DNA from: Chloroflexota bacterium
Lineage (GTDB): Bacteria; Chloroflexota; Dehalococcoidia; Lucifugimonadales; UBA826
Assembly (NCBI GenBank): GCA_003228105.1
Contig: QGNN01000004.1
Coordinates: 1-62,820 of the forward strand
Length of the DNA stretch: 62,820 nt
Reading direction: 5' to 3'
Made by a program: the position numbers and the translations under genes. The notes beneath the pieces are model-generated. The model was not told the DNA's origin. It made no database searches and saw only the letters and a list, made by a program, of their open reading frames with translations. Shown piece by piece: positions 17,240 through 26,511 of this stretch; positions within the stretch are counted from its first letter, which is position 1, and each line of letters opens with the position of its first letter.

Positions 17240-19072
17240 TCAATTCTGGACATGGTCTTCAATTTCTCCACCGCCAGTAGGGATAAACAAACGCACATTT
17301 CTAGAAACGGGTGTTAGTGCTATCACTCTCATTAGGGTTCTACTTACTGTAATAGCAGTAAACATGCTAACTGCAACCCCAACTGCTAAAGTTACGGCGA
17401 AGCCCTGAACAATGGTCGCACCTAATTGATCCGAAAACCAGTACAAAATCGCACAGGTAATTAATGTTGACACATTTCCGTCTCTTATCGCAGGCCAAGC
17501 CCTGTTAAAGCCTATGTTTATTGAGGACAGCATCGTGCGCCCCGTTCTCAATTCATCTTTCATTCTTTCAAAAATTAGTATGTTCGCGTCAACTGCCATC
17601 CCAATGGACAGGATTGCAGCCGCCACCCCTGACAAAGTTAAGGTGAGAGGCAACATTTTGAATATCGCTAAAACTATCATTGCGTAAATTGTTAGAGATA
17701 AAGACGCTATTAAGCCTGGCACTCTGTAATACAGAATCATGAAAAATAGCACTAGAGATAGACCTGCTATTCCCGCTATGACACTTTTCCTCAAAGAATC
17801 AGCTCCCAGCATGGCATCAACATCTCTTTCCTGAATCAATTGAATGGGTACGGGCAAACGACCTGATTCCAGTAACAGAGCCAAATCTTTAACCCTTTCC
17901 AGCGTGAAATCTCCGCCCTGTATTATTGCTGTACCTGCTGTGATTGGAGAATTCACTACCGGGGCGATCAATTCTTTTCCATCTAGAATTATAGCTATCT
18001 GGTCTCTGACCCCAGAAGATTGCTGTTTGGCGTAGATTTCTGTCGTGAGCTCTCCAAACGCTTTCGTTCCTCTCTCATTAAATTCAATGTTTACTATCGG
18101 AGCGCCAGAGGCTTGATGCTGGCTAGGGTAGGCGTTTTCCAAATCGTCTCCGGAAAGTCCTATATCCTCATCAATAGACCCTTCGCTTATTTCAAAGGAG
18201 ATAGTGGGGTCCGTCCCAATTTTTATATTTGCATCTTCCACACTTAGGGTGCTTTTCGAACCATCAGATGATGACGGCAAAGCAATAATAAACTTATTAA
18301 CAACCAATTCAGATTCGCCCCGTATTTCGGTCCTAACGGGGTACATGTTTAATCCGAGAGTGTTGTACCTAAGTTGTTCTTGGCCTTTGATATTGATGCC
18401 AAGCCTTGCTGGAGGGATTAGCGTACCTGTTTGTGCTAACGACATAGATTTGTTAGCTGATGTAATAAGTGTCTGGAATACCTCGTTAAATTTCACAAAC
18501 CCCTCTGCAGTAAACTCCACTACCAGAGCCTCTGCTGTTTCAATGGGGTCTGAAGAAACCTCGTTATTTCGCTCCTCATCAGTAATGAAGGTTCCGTCAG
18601 ACTGAACTTCCTCTGCCTTGAGGGAAACAATGTCATCGTCTGTGATATTTTCAACAGCCTTCGGTGGAACGTCGGTAGTTCTATGTTTAAATTCTAGCCT
18701 GGCTGTTTCTCCAATTAATGCTTTTGCCCTACCAGGATCTTTTATTCCAGGTAACTGTATAAGTAATCTGTCTTCCCCCAGTATCTGGATAATCGGTTCG
18801 CCGAGACCAGAGGCATTTACTCTGCGTTCAATGGTGCGTGAAAGGGATTTCATTTGATCTTCAGTGATCCCTTCCGGCCCTCCAGTTTCAGGGTTGATAG
18901 CCTGGTATATGAGGTGACTTCCACCTTGTAAATCCAGACCAAGGGTGAGACCTAGTAAATCATCAGAACCTCGTTCTAAATTATTTAATCTCACCTTTTG
19001 GACACCCAAAATTGTTCCGCAAATTGCTGTAATTATCACAATTGTTATAAGTATCCGAGCATTCCTACGCAA
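17240..19072 (-). CDS. secD: Protein translocase subunit SecD
   Basis: SecD, 610 residues. One N-terminal membrane helix, the GLDLQGGSHLIY motif, a large periplasmic domain (about 60-410) and five C-terminal helices beginning around SVIAGIAGLSLVLFFMILYY, with AVDANILIFERMKDELR conserved. Together with SecF it drives late steps of Sec export. Its start overlaps the end of the cca gene by eight bases, indicating translational coupling. The periplasmic loop contains long acidic/serine insertions (for example SSDGSKSTLS) that look like lineage-specific expansion. Confidence 0.97.
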   Translation of the reverse strand: MRRNARILITIVIITAICGTILGVQKVRLNNLERGSDDLLGLTLGLDLQGGSHLIYQAINPETGGPEGITEDQMKSLSRTIERRVNASGLGEPIIQILGEDRLLIQLPGIKDPGRAKALIGETARLEFKHRTTDVPPKAVENITDDDIVSLKAEEVQSDGTFITDEERNNEVSSDPIETAEALVVEFTAEGFVKFNEVFQTLITSANKSMSLAQTGTLIPPARLGINIKGQEQLRYNTLGLNMYPVRTEIRGESELVVNKFIIALPSSSDGSKSTLSVEDANIKIGTDPTISFEISEGSIDEDIGLSGDDLENAYPSQHQASGAPIVNIEFNERGTKAFGELTTEIYAKQQSSGVRDQIAIILDGKELIAPVVNSPITAGTAIIQGGDFTLERVKDLALLLESGRLPVPIQLIQERDVDAMLGADSLRKSVIAGIAGLSLVLFFMILYYRVPGLIASLSLTIYAMIVLAIFKMLPLTLTLSGVAAAILSIGMAVDANILIFERMKDELRTGRTMLSSINIGFNRAWPAIRDGNVSTLITCAILYWFSDQLGATIVQGFAVTLAVGVAVSMFTAITVSRTLMRVIALTPVSRNVRLFIPTGGGEIEDHVQN

Positions 19073-20585
19073 TATATTCTCCAGAATTGATTCGATGCCT
19101 TATTAGTTCTAGTGCTTCGTCCTTATTAGAAACTAACCCCTCCATACGAGCTTCTTCAATCTCTTTTATTAAAGTACCGATTAAAGGCCCAGATTTAAGA
19201 CTCAACCTAACCATTATATCGCGTCCTGACAAAAGCTTATCCTGATTTACAGCCTTTTTATAGGAAGATTCACTTTCTAGGATAATACCTATCTTGCTAC
19301 AGTGATCTATCCATTCTTTTTTGGTGAGGTTAGGACCCTTGGTAGCTATGTAATCAGCCATGTTCAGATAAAGTATGTCTAATGAAGCGCCATCAGTGTC
19401 TTTGTAGTATTTCCTTATGGCTTTAGCGGTTGGTTCCTGGCCTAAGTTTGATATTTGGCTTGGCCTCAAGTGATTTTCTATTTGGCTCTTCACTAGCTCG
19501 ATCCCTGCATTGCTGAATTTCAGGCGTTTCAATATTGTATACGCCATTTCTGCGCCCAACTTATCGTGTTTTAGAAATCGTGTTTTACCATCTGGCTCAA
19601 TTGTTTTCGTATTTGGTTTGGCTATGTCATGCAAAAGACAGGATAGTTTTAGGAATGTAGATCTATTGTGACCATCTGAGAAACTCTGATCGAAATAATC
19701 TCGGTGTAGATAGTCTGCTGGAATAAAGGATTGTACGAATTTAGGGTAAGGGCCAACATTGATTTCTTCACCATTCACTATATTTTCTGCTTGCCCAGCT
19801 GTTTGTACCATATGTTCTAAAACATTCCAGTGGTGGTGAGGGGTTTGTGACGTTTTTCTAGAGGCTTCCAGCTCTGGTACGACATTGGTCAAAATCCCTA
19901 AATCGTCCATTCTTGTTATGTTTTGGGTAGATTTTTTTATGGATAGTATTTTCATAAATTCGTCTCGTATGCGTTCCGGAGAGGCTTTAAGTATCAGAGG
20001 GCTACTTGTTCTAATTTGAGCCTCTGTGACCTCATCAATTCTTAAATGATATTGAGCTGCTATCCTCGCGGCTCGTAAAATTCTCAAAGGGTCCTCTTTG
20101 AAAACTTGATTGGTGGTCATTCTCAGTACACTATCGAAAAGGTCCTTTATACCTCTATGTTCGTCTATGATTTTAGATATTTCATATTGTGGCCCACCAG
20201 AATTAAATTCGATATCATTTATATCTAATGCTAAGGCGTTAATAGTGAAATCGCGTTTGGAAATATCGGGAGAGATTCCATTTTTAGCAGAGGCTATATC
20301 AATCTGTATATCGATTCCCGAGACTGATGCAATTACCCTACTAATATCTCTTGATTTATCCAGCTGGAAACATTTGCCATTCATAATAGTGGCTGCTTTT
20401 TTGGCCACGGCTAAAGCACTCCCAACCACAGCGATATCTATGTCTGGATTGCTTGCACCAAGAATTGAATCCCTCAATACTCCCCCAACTAGATAGGATT
20501 TCACAGGGATTTGGTTCATGACTTCAGCAATGTGATTGACTTGGGATGGTAATCGATAATAACTGGATGCTGAAGAATTCATCAT
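19065..20585 (-). CDS. cca: CCA tRNA nucleotidyltransferase / poly(A) polymerase family protein with HD domain
   Basis: A 506-residue class II nucleotidyltransferase. The head domain has LVGGVLRDSILG and the catalytic NPDIDIAVVG (DxD); the neck has RILRAARIAAQYHLRID, typical of CCA-adding enzymes. An HD phosphohydrolase domain follows (HHHWNVLEHM, LLHDIAKPNTK), then a C-terminal tRNA-binding region. It should add or repair the 3' CCA of tRNAs; A-adding or poly(A) polymerase activity cannot be separated by eye. It overlaps secD by eight bases and starts seven bases after def. Confidence 0.92.
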   Translation of the reverse strand: MMNSSASSYYRLPSQVNHIAEVMNQIPVKSYLVGGVLRDSILGASNPDIDIAVVGSALAVAKKAATIMNGKCFQLDKSRDISRVIASVSGIDIQIDIASAKNGISPDISKRDFTINALALDINDIEFNSGGPQYEISKIIDEHRGIKDLFDSVLRMTTNQVFKEDPLRILRAARIAAQYHLRIDEVTEAQIRTSSPLILKASPERIRDEFMKILSIKKSTQNITRMDDLGILTNVVPELEASRKTSQTPHHHWNVLEHMVQTAGQAENIVNGEEINVGPYPKFVQSFIPADYLHRDYFDQSFSDGHNRSTFLKLSCLLHDIAKPNTKTIEPDGKTRFLKHDKLGAEMAYTILKRLKFSNAGIELVKSQIENHLRPSQISNLGQEPTAKAIRKYYKDTDGASLDILYLNMADYIATKGPNLTKKEWIDHCSKIGIILESESSYKKAVNQDKLLSGRDIMVRLSLKSGPLIGTLIKEIEEARMEGLVSNKDEALELIRHRINSGEYIA

Positions 20586-20592
20586 AAATGGT

Positions 20593-21132
20593 CTAATCTA
20601 TTTTAAGAGAAGTTGGGATTTCGGCAGATTTGACATCCTGTTCCGCTAACCCTTCGTCCTCTTGTGTGACGGTGTATAGGTTACGGTGTTCTGTTAGATG
20701 GTCTGAATATAGGATTCCATTTAAGTGATCTACCTCATGTTCTAGGGCTTGTGAGAGCAGATTTTCTGCTTCAAATTTAACCACGTGGTTTGTATGGTCC
20801 AAACCTTGGAATTTTATCCAGACTGAACGGTTGATAATACCTCTATAGCCAGGAAGGCTTAGGCATCCTTCTTCTACTTCCCTTGAGCCTGATGTTTTTA
20901 TGATCGCGGGATTGAAATATATTCTTGACTCTTCTTCATCAGGCATCTGCAGTACTATGATTCTCCAGAGTTCTCCGACCTGATTTGCTGCGAGCCCTAC
21001 ACCGCCGGCCTCCCTCATGGTGTCGACCATGTCATAGGCGAGGGTAAGTTCTTTCTTCGTATTTGACCTAACCCTTTTTGCTTTTTTTCTTAGTATCGGG
21101 TGAGGAACCTCAAGAATAGGTAATATTGACAA
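20593..21132 (-). CDS. def: Peptide deformylase
   Basis: Removes the formyl group from new N-termini. The three family motifs are present: GVGLAANQVG (residues about 44-53), EEGCLSLPG with the metal-binding Cys, and the HEVDHLNG metal site. Length 179 residues is usual; the C-terminal tail after about residue 155 is polar and variable. The start codon is TTG, with GGAG nine bases upstream. It sits immediately ahead of cca in a minus-strand run of housekeeping genes. Confidence 0.96.
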   Translation of the reverse strand: MSILPILEVPHPILRKKAKRVRSNTKKELTLAYDMVDTMREAGGVGLAANQVGELWRIIVLQMPDEEESRIYFNPAIIKTSGSREVEEGCLSLPGYRGIINRSVWIKFQGLDHTNHVVKFEAENLLSQALEHEVDHLNGILYSDHLTEHRNLYTVTQEDEGLAEQDVKSAEIPTSLKID

Positions 21133-21207
21133 GAATTTTTCTCCAACTCACTGATTCAATTCATCGATGGTGTTTGATCAGTTATAACTCATATATTAAA
21201 TCAAAAC

Positions 21208-22473
21208 TTATTTCCTGTCCCAATAGCCTTCCTCATATTCATCTGATCTCAAATGATCCTCAGAATCGTGGCTATTTGCCTTATATCTCAACCACCCTAT
21301 TCCGGAAAACAAAAGACCTATCAAGAAAGTCATTGATAATATTAACGAAGTTCCAAAACTACCAATATCAACATTCACTCTATTTTCGAACCGGCCCGAG
21401 AGGCTATCTAACCAATCCGATTGAATTTTTTGTAAATTTAACTTGTATGTTGAGAAAATCGCATCTTCGATCGGCTGGCCTGAATCTAGATGGGTTATTA
21501 GATGCCTTATTTTGTTGTCTCCGTACTCAGAAAACAAGTAGGCCACAAAAGATTCAGAAATCAAATAAAACAATCTCACCTCAGAAGGTTTTCCCGGGAC
21601 GGTTTCCATACTGCGAATATCAAAGATTTGGCCAGATGAATATGCTTGCAGCATTTTTCCCGTTGTCTGGTGGTTGCTCTCAAAGTGCATAGCAATACCT
21701 TCATTAAGCCAAGCCGGCAACCTTGTTGTGGGGGATTTCAATGATTGATCCAATAGCAGGTGGGTGCTTTCATGGATTATCCCGGCTCTAGACAAACCAG
21801 TAACAATGAAAGTGTCGTAATTTGAGAAAGCAAACCCGCCGTAAAGTTCTTCCTTACTTGCTGCGGCACTTATTCTTGGAAATGCTTCATCTGATTCCTG
21901 TCGGTTATTTAAAATAACTCCGGTGATTGGCAGGGGATTAGGTATATTTAATAATTCCGTTAAATGTGAATTCGATTCATTCACATCTTCAATCAAAGAG
22001 TTGATATCGTCCTCATTGTTGTCATGCCAAATCAAAGTCATTTTTTTTGATTTAGTGGATTTCCAATTGATTGATGGGTCCAGGTAGTGGAATTTGATTT
22101 TGGGGGACTGGTACTTTTTGCCTTGGATTGAAGTTAACTCAAACAAATATGTGATTTGCGTCCCCGGTGGAATGTAATGGGGCCCACTGGTTTCTAAGGT
22201 AACTTCTAACTGGATTTTGCCCCCTGAGGCAGGGTCAGCATACTTATAAGATAAAATCTTCGAGCTATTATAGAAATATTCTAACCGAACTTCTAAGAGA
22301 TCTTCATCAGAAAAACCAGATAGGTAAAACTGCACTTTATTGGGATACTCTATTTGGTGATATATGTTGGGTTCGTTAAACCATTCATCAGGTGTTGAGG
22401 CAGACAGTGGTGTTTGGCTCAACCAAAAGAAGCAGCACAACCCTGCCAGCAATACACAAGTAATTAATCTCAA
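21208..22473 (-). CDS. Membrane-anchored peptidase MA-like zinc protease (exported)
   Basis: A 421-residue predicted exported metallopeptidase. An N-terminal signal or anchor helix (LITCVLLAGLCCFFWLS) is followed by a beta-rich domain (about 30-150), then the gluzincin site IIHESTHLLLDQ (HExxH) near residue 240, with PAWLNEGIAMHFES providing the downstream glutamate. A membrane helix near residue 380 (LILSMTFLIGLLFSGIGWL) and a charged cytosolic tail close the protein. This fits the peptidase MA family, whose substrates are generally unknown. It lies between npdG and def in the same run. A 188-codon ORF on the opposite strand overlaps it and looks like a shadow. Confidence 0.85.
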   Translation of the reverse strand: MRLITCVLLAGLCCFFWLSQTPLSASTPDEWFNEPNIYHQIEYPNKVQFYLSGFSDEDLLEVRLEYFYNSSKILSYKYADPASGGKIQLEVTLETSGPHYIPPGTQITYLFELTSIQGKKYQSPKIKFHYLDPSINWKSTKSKKMTLIWHDNNEDDINSLIEDVNESNSHLTELLNIPNPLPITGVILNNRQESDEAFPRISAAASKEELYGGFAFSNYDTFIVTGLSRAGIIHESTHLLLDQSLKSPTTRLPAWLNEGIAMHFESNHQTTGKMLQAYSSGQIFDIRSMETVPGKPSEVRLFYLISESFVAYLFSEYGDNKIRHLITHLDSGQPIEDAIFSTYKLNLQKIQSDWLDSLSGRFENRVNVDIGSFGTSLILSMTFLIGLLFSGIGWLRYKANSHDSEDHLRSDEYEEGYWDRK

Positions 22474-22508
22474 AAAATCCCTAATGGTTTTAACGAAATC
22501 TTTTACTC

Positions 22509-23162
22509 CTATATGCCAACAATTTTTATAGAAGAATGTGTATTATAAATTTTATTTATATTTATTAAGAATGCAGTAAGCTGTTCTACGTATTTAGCGT
22601 TTTGTAAGTTACCACCATCTATGCTTCTAACACCCGGAATACGTTCCCCAAGCATCATAACCTGCTCTTTTGCTGACTGATTGTTAGAACATACAATAAC
22701 GTCGCATTCCAGGTCTTGGGAAGGTATTAGAAGATCCTCAGCACTCGCATTTTGGAAAGCCCCTACGACTAAGGACTCAGGCAATAATAGCTGAGCCTGC
22801 TCTGCTGCTGATCCTTCCTCTACCGTTATTGCTGAAATAGATCCTTTTTTAAATGACAATGGTGCCACTACATCGACTACTATTTTTCCCTTCAAGTTAT
22901 GTTTCAAGTTTTCCAAGGTAGCTTTGTGGCCGGCATAGGGAGTACATATAACTGATATATCTGAAGCAACTGCGGCTTCCTCATTGGTACCGCCTGCTAC
23001 CATATTACTTCCAATTTCCGTGAATTGTGAACGGATTTCCTCTGCAGCCTCGGCACCTCTTTGTTTTTGTCTTGATCCTATGAAAACACTGAGTCCACTT
23101 ATGGCGAACCGCAACGCCAGACCTCTGCCTTCTGGTCCCGTTCCTCCTATAAATCCTAGCAT
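22509..23162 (-). CDS. npdG: NADPH-dependent F420 reductase (F420H2:NADP oxidoreductase)
   Basis: A 217-residue enzyme that exchanges hydride between coenzyme F420 and NADP. The N-terminal Rossmann motif is FIGGTGPEGRGLALR, followed by the NADP-phosphate-binding segment GSRQKQRG; VDVVAPLSF and VGAFQNASAE are typical of the family, as is the C-terminal VEQLTAFLININKIY. An AGGTGG sequence five bases upstream supports the ATG. It implies that the organism makes or imports F420. It follows the unknown 148-residue gene and the etf genes on the same strand. Confidence 0.93.
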   Translation of the reverse strand: MLGFIGGTGPEGRGLALRFAISGLSVFIGSRQKQRGAEAAEEIRSQFTEIGSNMVAGGTNEEAAVASDISVICTPYAGHKATLENLKHNLKGKIVVDVVAPLSFKKGSISAITVEEGSAAEQAQLLLPESLVVGAFQNASAEDLLIPSQDLECDVIVCSNNQSAKEQVMMLGERIPGVRSIDGGNLQNAKYVEQLTAFLININKIYNTHSSIKIVGI

Positions 23163-23225
23163 CTAGCCACCTGTCCTTACGAAATTTATCGGAATTGTTA
23201 ACATTATGTGTAGCATTTTCCAGGC

Positions 23226-23672
23226 TTATAGTTGTTCGGGTTTGGACCATATTGTTTTGTAGGATGTTCCATTTACTGCGTCTGCTAGCTCCCTGTGCTC
23301 TAGATTTCGGAGTTTTTCTAAAATCTCATTGGCAGAAACACTTGGATCAATGAAGCTTGCCTTTTCTAATTTCTTAACAATCACACTCCAAATCCCACTA
23401 TCGACCAGTGTTTCTAAATATCTTATCCATGGGATCAGGACCATTTTTTCAGGATCGTTAAATCCTGGCCTTAGTTGTTCCATGCTTCGAATCCTTTCTC
23501 TTGGGCTTCTAACCATTTCCGTTAAGATCAGAGCGGGGCCGTCGGTTTCATTGGAACGTATATCGATTAGGACAGTTTTCCCAAAATATGGAAAAAACAG
23601 TGATACGACATCCGCTTCTAGAAGGGTGTTTTTTATTTCCTCGATATCGTCTTGAAAATTATTTCCATTCAC
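23226..23672 (-). CDS. Hypothetical protein, 148 residues
   Basis: I do not recognise this protein. It is soluble, of mixed composition, with a beta-type segment FPYFGKTVLIDIRSNETDGPALILTEMV and a helical C-terminus. The motif RSPRERIRSMEQLRPGFNDPEKMVLIPW is rich in Arg and Pro and looks like a conserved surface. There are no Cys motifs or membrane segments. It stands between etfA and npdG on the same strand, 57 and 63 bases from each, so a role related to electron-transfer or F420 metabolism is possible but only by position. Confidence 0.75.
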   Translation of the reverse strand: MNGNNFQDDIEEIKNTLLEADVVSLFFPYFGKTVLIDIRSNETDGPALILTEMVRSPRERIRSMEQLRPGFNDPEKMVLIPWIRYLETLVDSGIWSVIVKKLEKASFIDPSVSANEILEKLRNLEHRELADAVNGTSYKTIWSKPEQL

Positions 23673-23729
23673 AAGCTTTTGCCAGATTTAAGATTCCAGT
23701 ATTCAAACAGATCTAAATGTTAATTGTTG

Positions 23730-24719
23730 CTAAGACTCAAGTAATTCTCTTGCTGTTTCAGTGAAGGCCGGCAATACTTTCTCCCAATCGCCTACCACCC
23801 CAAAGCTCGCTTCTTTAAAAATATTGGCATCACCGTCTTTATTTATTGCTACTATATTTTTGGATGAAGAGCAACCAGCCATATGCTGACTAGCGCCAGA
23901 TATGCCGACTGTTATGTAAACGTCAGGTGTGACAGTTTTCCCTGTTAATCCAATTTGGTAAGAGTGGTCTAACCAACCGGCATCGCAGACCGCCCTAGAA
24001 GCTCCGACGGCACCGTTGAAAATCTTAGCTAATTCCTCAAGTTGCGAGAAGGGTGCTGGGCCACCTAGCCCACGTCCCATTCCTACTATCACTGCTGCAT
24101 CTTCAAGGCGAACCCCTTCAGATTCCTCTTTGACTGTTTCAACCAATTTAGATTTAATATCAGAGTCATCCAACGATAATTCGAACTCAATCACCTCTCC
24201 ACTCCTTGAAGAGTCGGGTTCCAGTGCTTCGAATGCTTTCAATCTCATAATGACGACCTGAGGGTCCTTATCTGCAAAAGTAAACTTAGCCATGGCATTT
24301 CCACCATAGACGGGTCTGGTGGCTGTGACTCTTCCAGAATCACCGTCTACAGAAACATCCATGCAGTCCTGAGCGATTCCGGACCCAAGCCTATATGCCA
24401 ACCTTGGCCCTACAGCCCGCCCAATAGGTGTTTTAGAGGTGATAACCACTGTAGGTTCAGCATTAATGCATATTTTGTGTAGAGCTGCCAAGTAGGCATC
24501 TGCCACACCTTTTTGGATAGCATCATCGTTGGCTAGATATACCTTGTCAGCACCCAATGAGATCAATTGAGAAGCTAAATCTTGATTGCCTCCAATTAAA
24601 GCTGCAGAGACGACGTTGCCTGTATCGGCCGCTAATTTCTTTCCGGCTGATATCAGCTCGCCGGCCGTTGAGTGCAGGCCGTCACCGTCTATTTCGGCAA
24701 ATATGATTATTTCTGACAT
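23730..24719 (-). CDS. etfA: Electron transfer flavoprotein subunit alpha
   Basis: ETF alpha, 329 residues, the FAD-binding half of the heterodimer that takes electrons from acyl-CoA or other dehydrogenases. The C-terminal FAD domain is clear: VGMGRGLGG, GASRAVCDAGWLDH, TGKTVTPDVYITVGISGASQH and NKDGDANIFKEASFGVVGDW. The N-terminal half has the normal alpha/beta domain shared with EtfB. It starts 38 bases after etfB ends. No ETF:quinone oxidoreductase or acyl-CoA dehydrogenase is found in the window, so the electron donors are encoded elsewhere. Confidence 0.96.
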   Translation of the reverse strand: MSEIIIFAEIDGDGLHSTAGELISAGKKLAADTGNVVSAALIGGNQDLASQLISLGADKVYLANDDAIQKGVADAYLAALHKICINAEPTVVITSKTPIGRAVGPRLAYRLGSGIAQDCMDVSVDGDSGRVTATRPVYGGNAMAKFTFADKDPQVVIMRLKAFEALEPDSSRSGEVIEFELSLDDSDIKSKLVETVKEESEGVRLEDAAVIVGMGRGLGGPAPFSQLEELAKIFNGAVGASRAVCDAGWLDHSYQIGLTGKTVTPDVYITVGISGASQHMAGCSSSKNIVAINKDGDANIFKEASFGVVGDWEKVLPAFTETARELLES

Positions 24720-24757
24720 AGTAGGAACTCCGTGTTAATTATGAAAAATCCTGATAG

Positions 24758-25558
24758 TTATATTATTTTCTCTTCGCGTAGTTTAAGTGCTAGTAATCTT
24801 CCAGAGTCAGCGTCATCTTCCCCTTCTATAATTTCACATTGCCTATTGCTAGCAGGTATGAAAAGTTCAGATAGGGTCAAAACTGGAGATACATCTGACT
24901 CCGAGAGATCTAGGTCATTCAAAGTCCATGTTTCGGGGCTCTTTCTGCTTGCTTGCATGATTCCCCTTAAGGTGGGGTATCTTGGTTCACCTATTTCATT
25001 ACTGACCGTAATGAGACATGGTAAAGGGGCCTCAAACACGTCATATCCGTCTGAACGGGAGCTAGCTACAGTGACGGTTCCGTCACCCAGGTCTATGCTT
25101 CTAGCCTCTGATAGGCAGGCCATTCCTAGCATTTCTGAAATTCCCAGAGGTACGTGAGCATTGTCCCAATCCGATGCTTGTTGTCCGCAAATGACAATAT
25201 CTACCGTTCCTATTTTCTCAATAGCCTTTGAAAGTACAGTTGCAGTACCTAACGCATCCAGATTTTCAGCAGCTGGGTCTTGAATTAGAATCATCTGGTC
25301 AGCACCCATGGATAGGGGTTTTTTCATAACATCCATCACAAAATTGTTTCCTAAGGATATTATGGTGATAGTGGCATCACCAGCCGCCTCTTTTATTTTC
25401 AAAGCCGCTTCTACCGCGTTTTCACAGAAACCGTTAACTACAGGTGGAATGCCCTGGGCTGGGAGAACTCTCTTAGCTGCCTCATCAACGTGAAAGGCAG
25501 ATAGTGGGGTTTCTGGATCCATTACCTGTTTGGCACAGACAATGATGTTTAAAGACAT
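24758..25558 (-). CDS. etfB: Electron transfer flavoprotein subunit beta
   Basis: ETF beta, 266 residues. The family features are IVCAKQVMDPE at the N-terminus, CENAVEAALKIKE, SMGADQMILIQD and VDIVICGQQASDWDNAHVP with the later LPCLITVSNEIGEPRYPTLRGIM signature. It binds the AMP moiety and contacts partner dehydrogenases. It is the first gene of the minus-strand run, with a 439-base AT-rich divergent region upstream where its promoter should lie. Confidence 0.96.
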   Translation of the reverse strand: MSLNIIVCAKQVMDPETPLSAFHVDEAAKRVLPAQGIPPVVNGFCENAVEAALKIKEAAGDATITIISLGNNFVMDVMKKPLSMGADQMILIQDPAAENLDALGTATVLSKAIEKIGTVDIVICGQQASDWDNAHVPLGISEMLGMACLSEARSIDLGDGTVTVASSRSDGYDVFEAPLPCLITVSNEIGEPRYPTLRGIMQASRKSPETWTLNDLDLSESDVSPVLTLSELFIPASNRQCEIIEGEDDADSGRLLALKLREEKII

Positions 25559-25887
25559 GGCTTACTCCAAATTATCAAGATCAAATTATTTGTCTAATGT
25601 GATTATACGTAGCCCTTACTGAAAGAGCCAAACTGACCCAATATCGCGACACTTAAAAATTAAGGCTCAATTTTAGTTGTATTTCAGATTTCACCCTCAA
25701 AATTTTTGTGCTTGTAAATACAAAAGGGAAGGAACAAAAAAATAGGTTAAGAAAATAGAATCCAATTTTTTCCTATATCACACCACAAATCCATTCAATT
25801 AAAACAAAATTAAACAAAAATTTAGATACAAACACTTGACTTTTTTTATATAAGTATAAGAAAATACCTAACAATAATTTAGAAACA

Positions 25888-25923
25888 TGTTGAAACAGAT
25901 GATTCCCTCTGCCTGTTTTAACA
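25888..25923 (+). promoter_or_regulatory. Leader hairpin 1 upstream of zinc-ribbon gene
   Basis: TGTTGAAACAG pairs with CTGTTTTAACA (11 base pairs with one G-U) around a 14-base loop. It is followed by A-rich rather than T-rich sequence, so it is not a terminator for the + strand. It probably folds in the 5' untranslated region of the zinc-ribbon mRNA. Confidence 0.5.
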
Positions 25924-25951
25924 AAAAATCTGGAGACCCAACTAAATAGCA

Positions 25952-25979
25952 GCATGTATTAGTTTTTAGAAATACATGC
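25952..25979 (+). promoter_or_regulatory. Leader hairpin 2 adjacent to ribosome-binding site
   Basis: GCATGTATT and AATACATGC form a perfect 9-bp inverted repeat with a ten-base loop. The stem ends five bases before the GAGAGGT ribosome-binding site of the zinc-ribbon gene, close enough to affect translation or mRNA stability. As DNA it could also be an operator. Confidence 0.5.
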
Positions 25980-25997
25980 CGATGAGAGGTATTAAAT

Positions 25998-26489
25998 ATG
26001 GTGATACAAACAACTAACCCTTTTGCTCCCGCAAAACCAAGAGTCCCTCTTGTACCGAGAAGATTGCAACCCGTACCTGATCCTGTCGAGATAGCAAAAC
26101 AAAATAAGACTCACTGTCCTAAATGTACCTCCTTGTTGCGTGTAAATTATCAGGATGCAGAATGTCTTAATTGTGGTTTTGTAGACTACGATTACGTTCC
26201 CCCTGAACAAGAGAAAAAAGGGAATACTCTAATAGGCACTGGAACCCGGTACGTGATCCGCTATATGGGTGAGTTTGACGCTCTCGGTGATGTTGTGACC
26301 CATGTTAAAGTTTATCGGGTTAGGAACCGAGTAATGTATGGTGTCAGTTGTCCGTTTTGTGGGTCTGGCATGGCTCAATCTTCACTTTCAGGGAAACGTA
26401 GGGAAGTTAGGGAAGAGAGATACAAATGTAATTCGGGTCACAGAGTGTCTTTATGTCCTAATGGTAAAGGCGACATCGGATGGAAATAG
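25998..26489 (+). CDS. Zinc-ribbon protein of unknown function, 163 residues
   Basis: I do not recognise the family. The first 35 residues are Pro/Arg-rich and probably disordered. A first zinc ribbon is CPKC-X13-CLNC (about 40-60). After an acidic linker comes a basic beta-rich section (TRYVIRYMGEF, VKVYRVRNRVMYGV) and a second Cys cluster, CPFCGSGMA followed by YKCNSGHRVSLCP, giving a second likely metal site. The ATG has a good GAGAGGT site, and a rho-independent terminator follows, so it forms a single-gene unit with its own long leader. The basic residues and ribbons suggest nucleic-acid binding, but that is inference. Confidence 0.8.
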   Translation: MVIQTTNPFAPAKPRVPLVPRRLQPVPDPVEIAKQNKTHCPKCTSLLRVNYQDAECLNCGFVDYDYVPPEQEKKGNTLIGTGTRYVIRYMGEFDALGDVVTHVKVYRVRNRVMYGVSCPFCGSGMAQSSLSGKRREVREERYKCNSGHRVSLCPNGKGDIGWK

Positions 26490-26511
26490 AGTAACTATTT
26501 TTCAATAATCG

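Larger units (their letters stand above)
25559..25997. other. Long AT-rich divergent intergenic region
   Basis: No gene is seen in these 439 bases. They separate etfB (-) from a zinc-ribbon gene (+) and are strongly AT-rich with A-runs around 25730-25830. A TTGACT at 25836 with nearby TATAAG at 25855 could be a promoter for the right-hand gene, though the 13-base spacing is too short to be convincing. Two strong inverted repeats follow before the ATG and are listed separately. Confidence 0.7.

Noticed and set aside
21126-21692. 188-codon plus-strand ORF
   Set aside because: It lies antisense to the peptidase MA gene, has no recognisable domain or ribosome-binding site, and its composition looks like a shadow frame.
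25836-25860. TTGACT ... TATAAG as a promoter
   Set aside because: Spacing is only 13 bases and no better -10 is found at 16-18 bases, so I do not list it as a feature.
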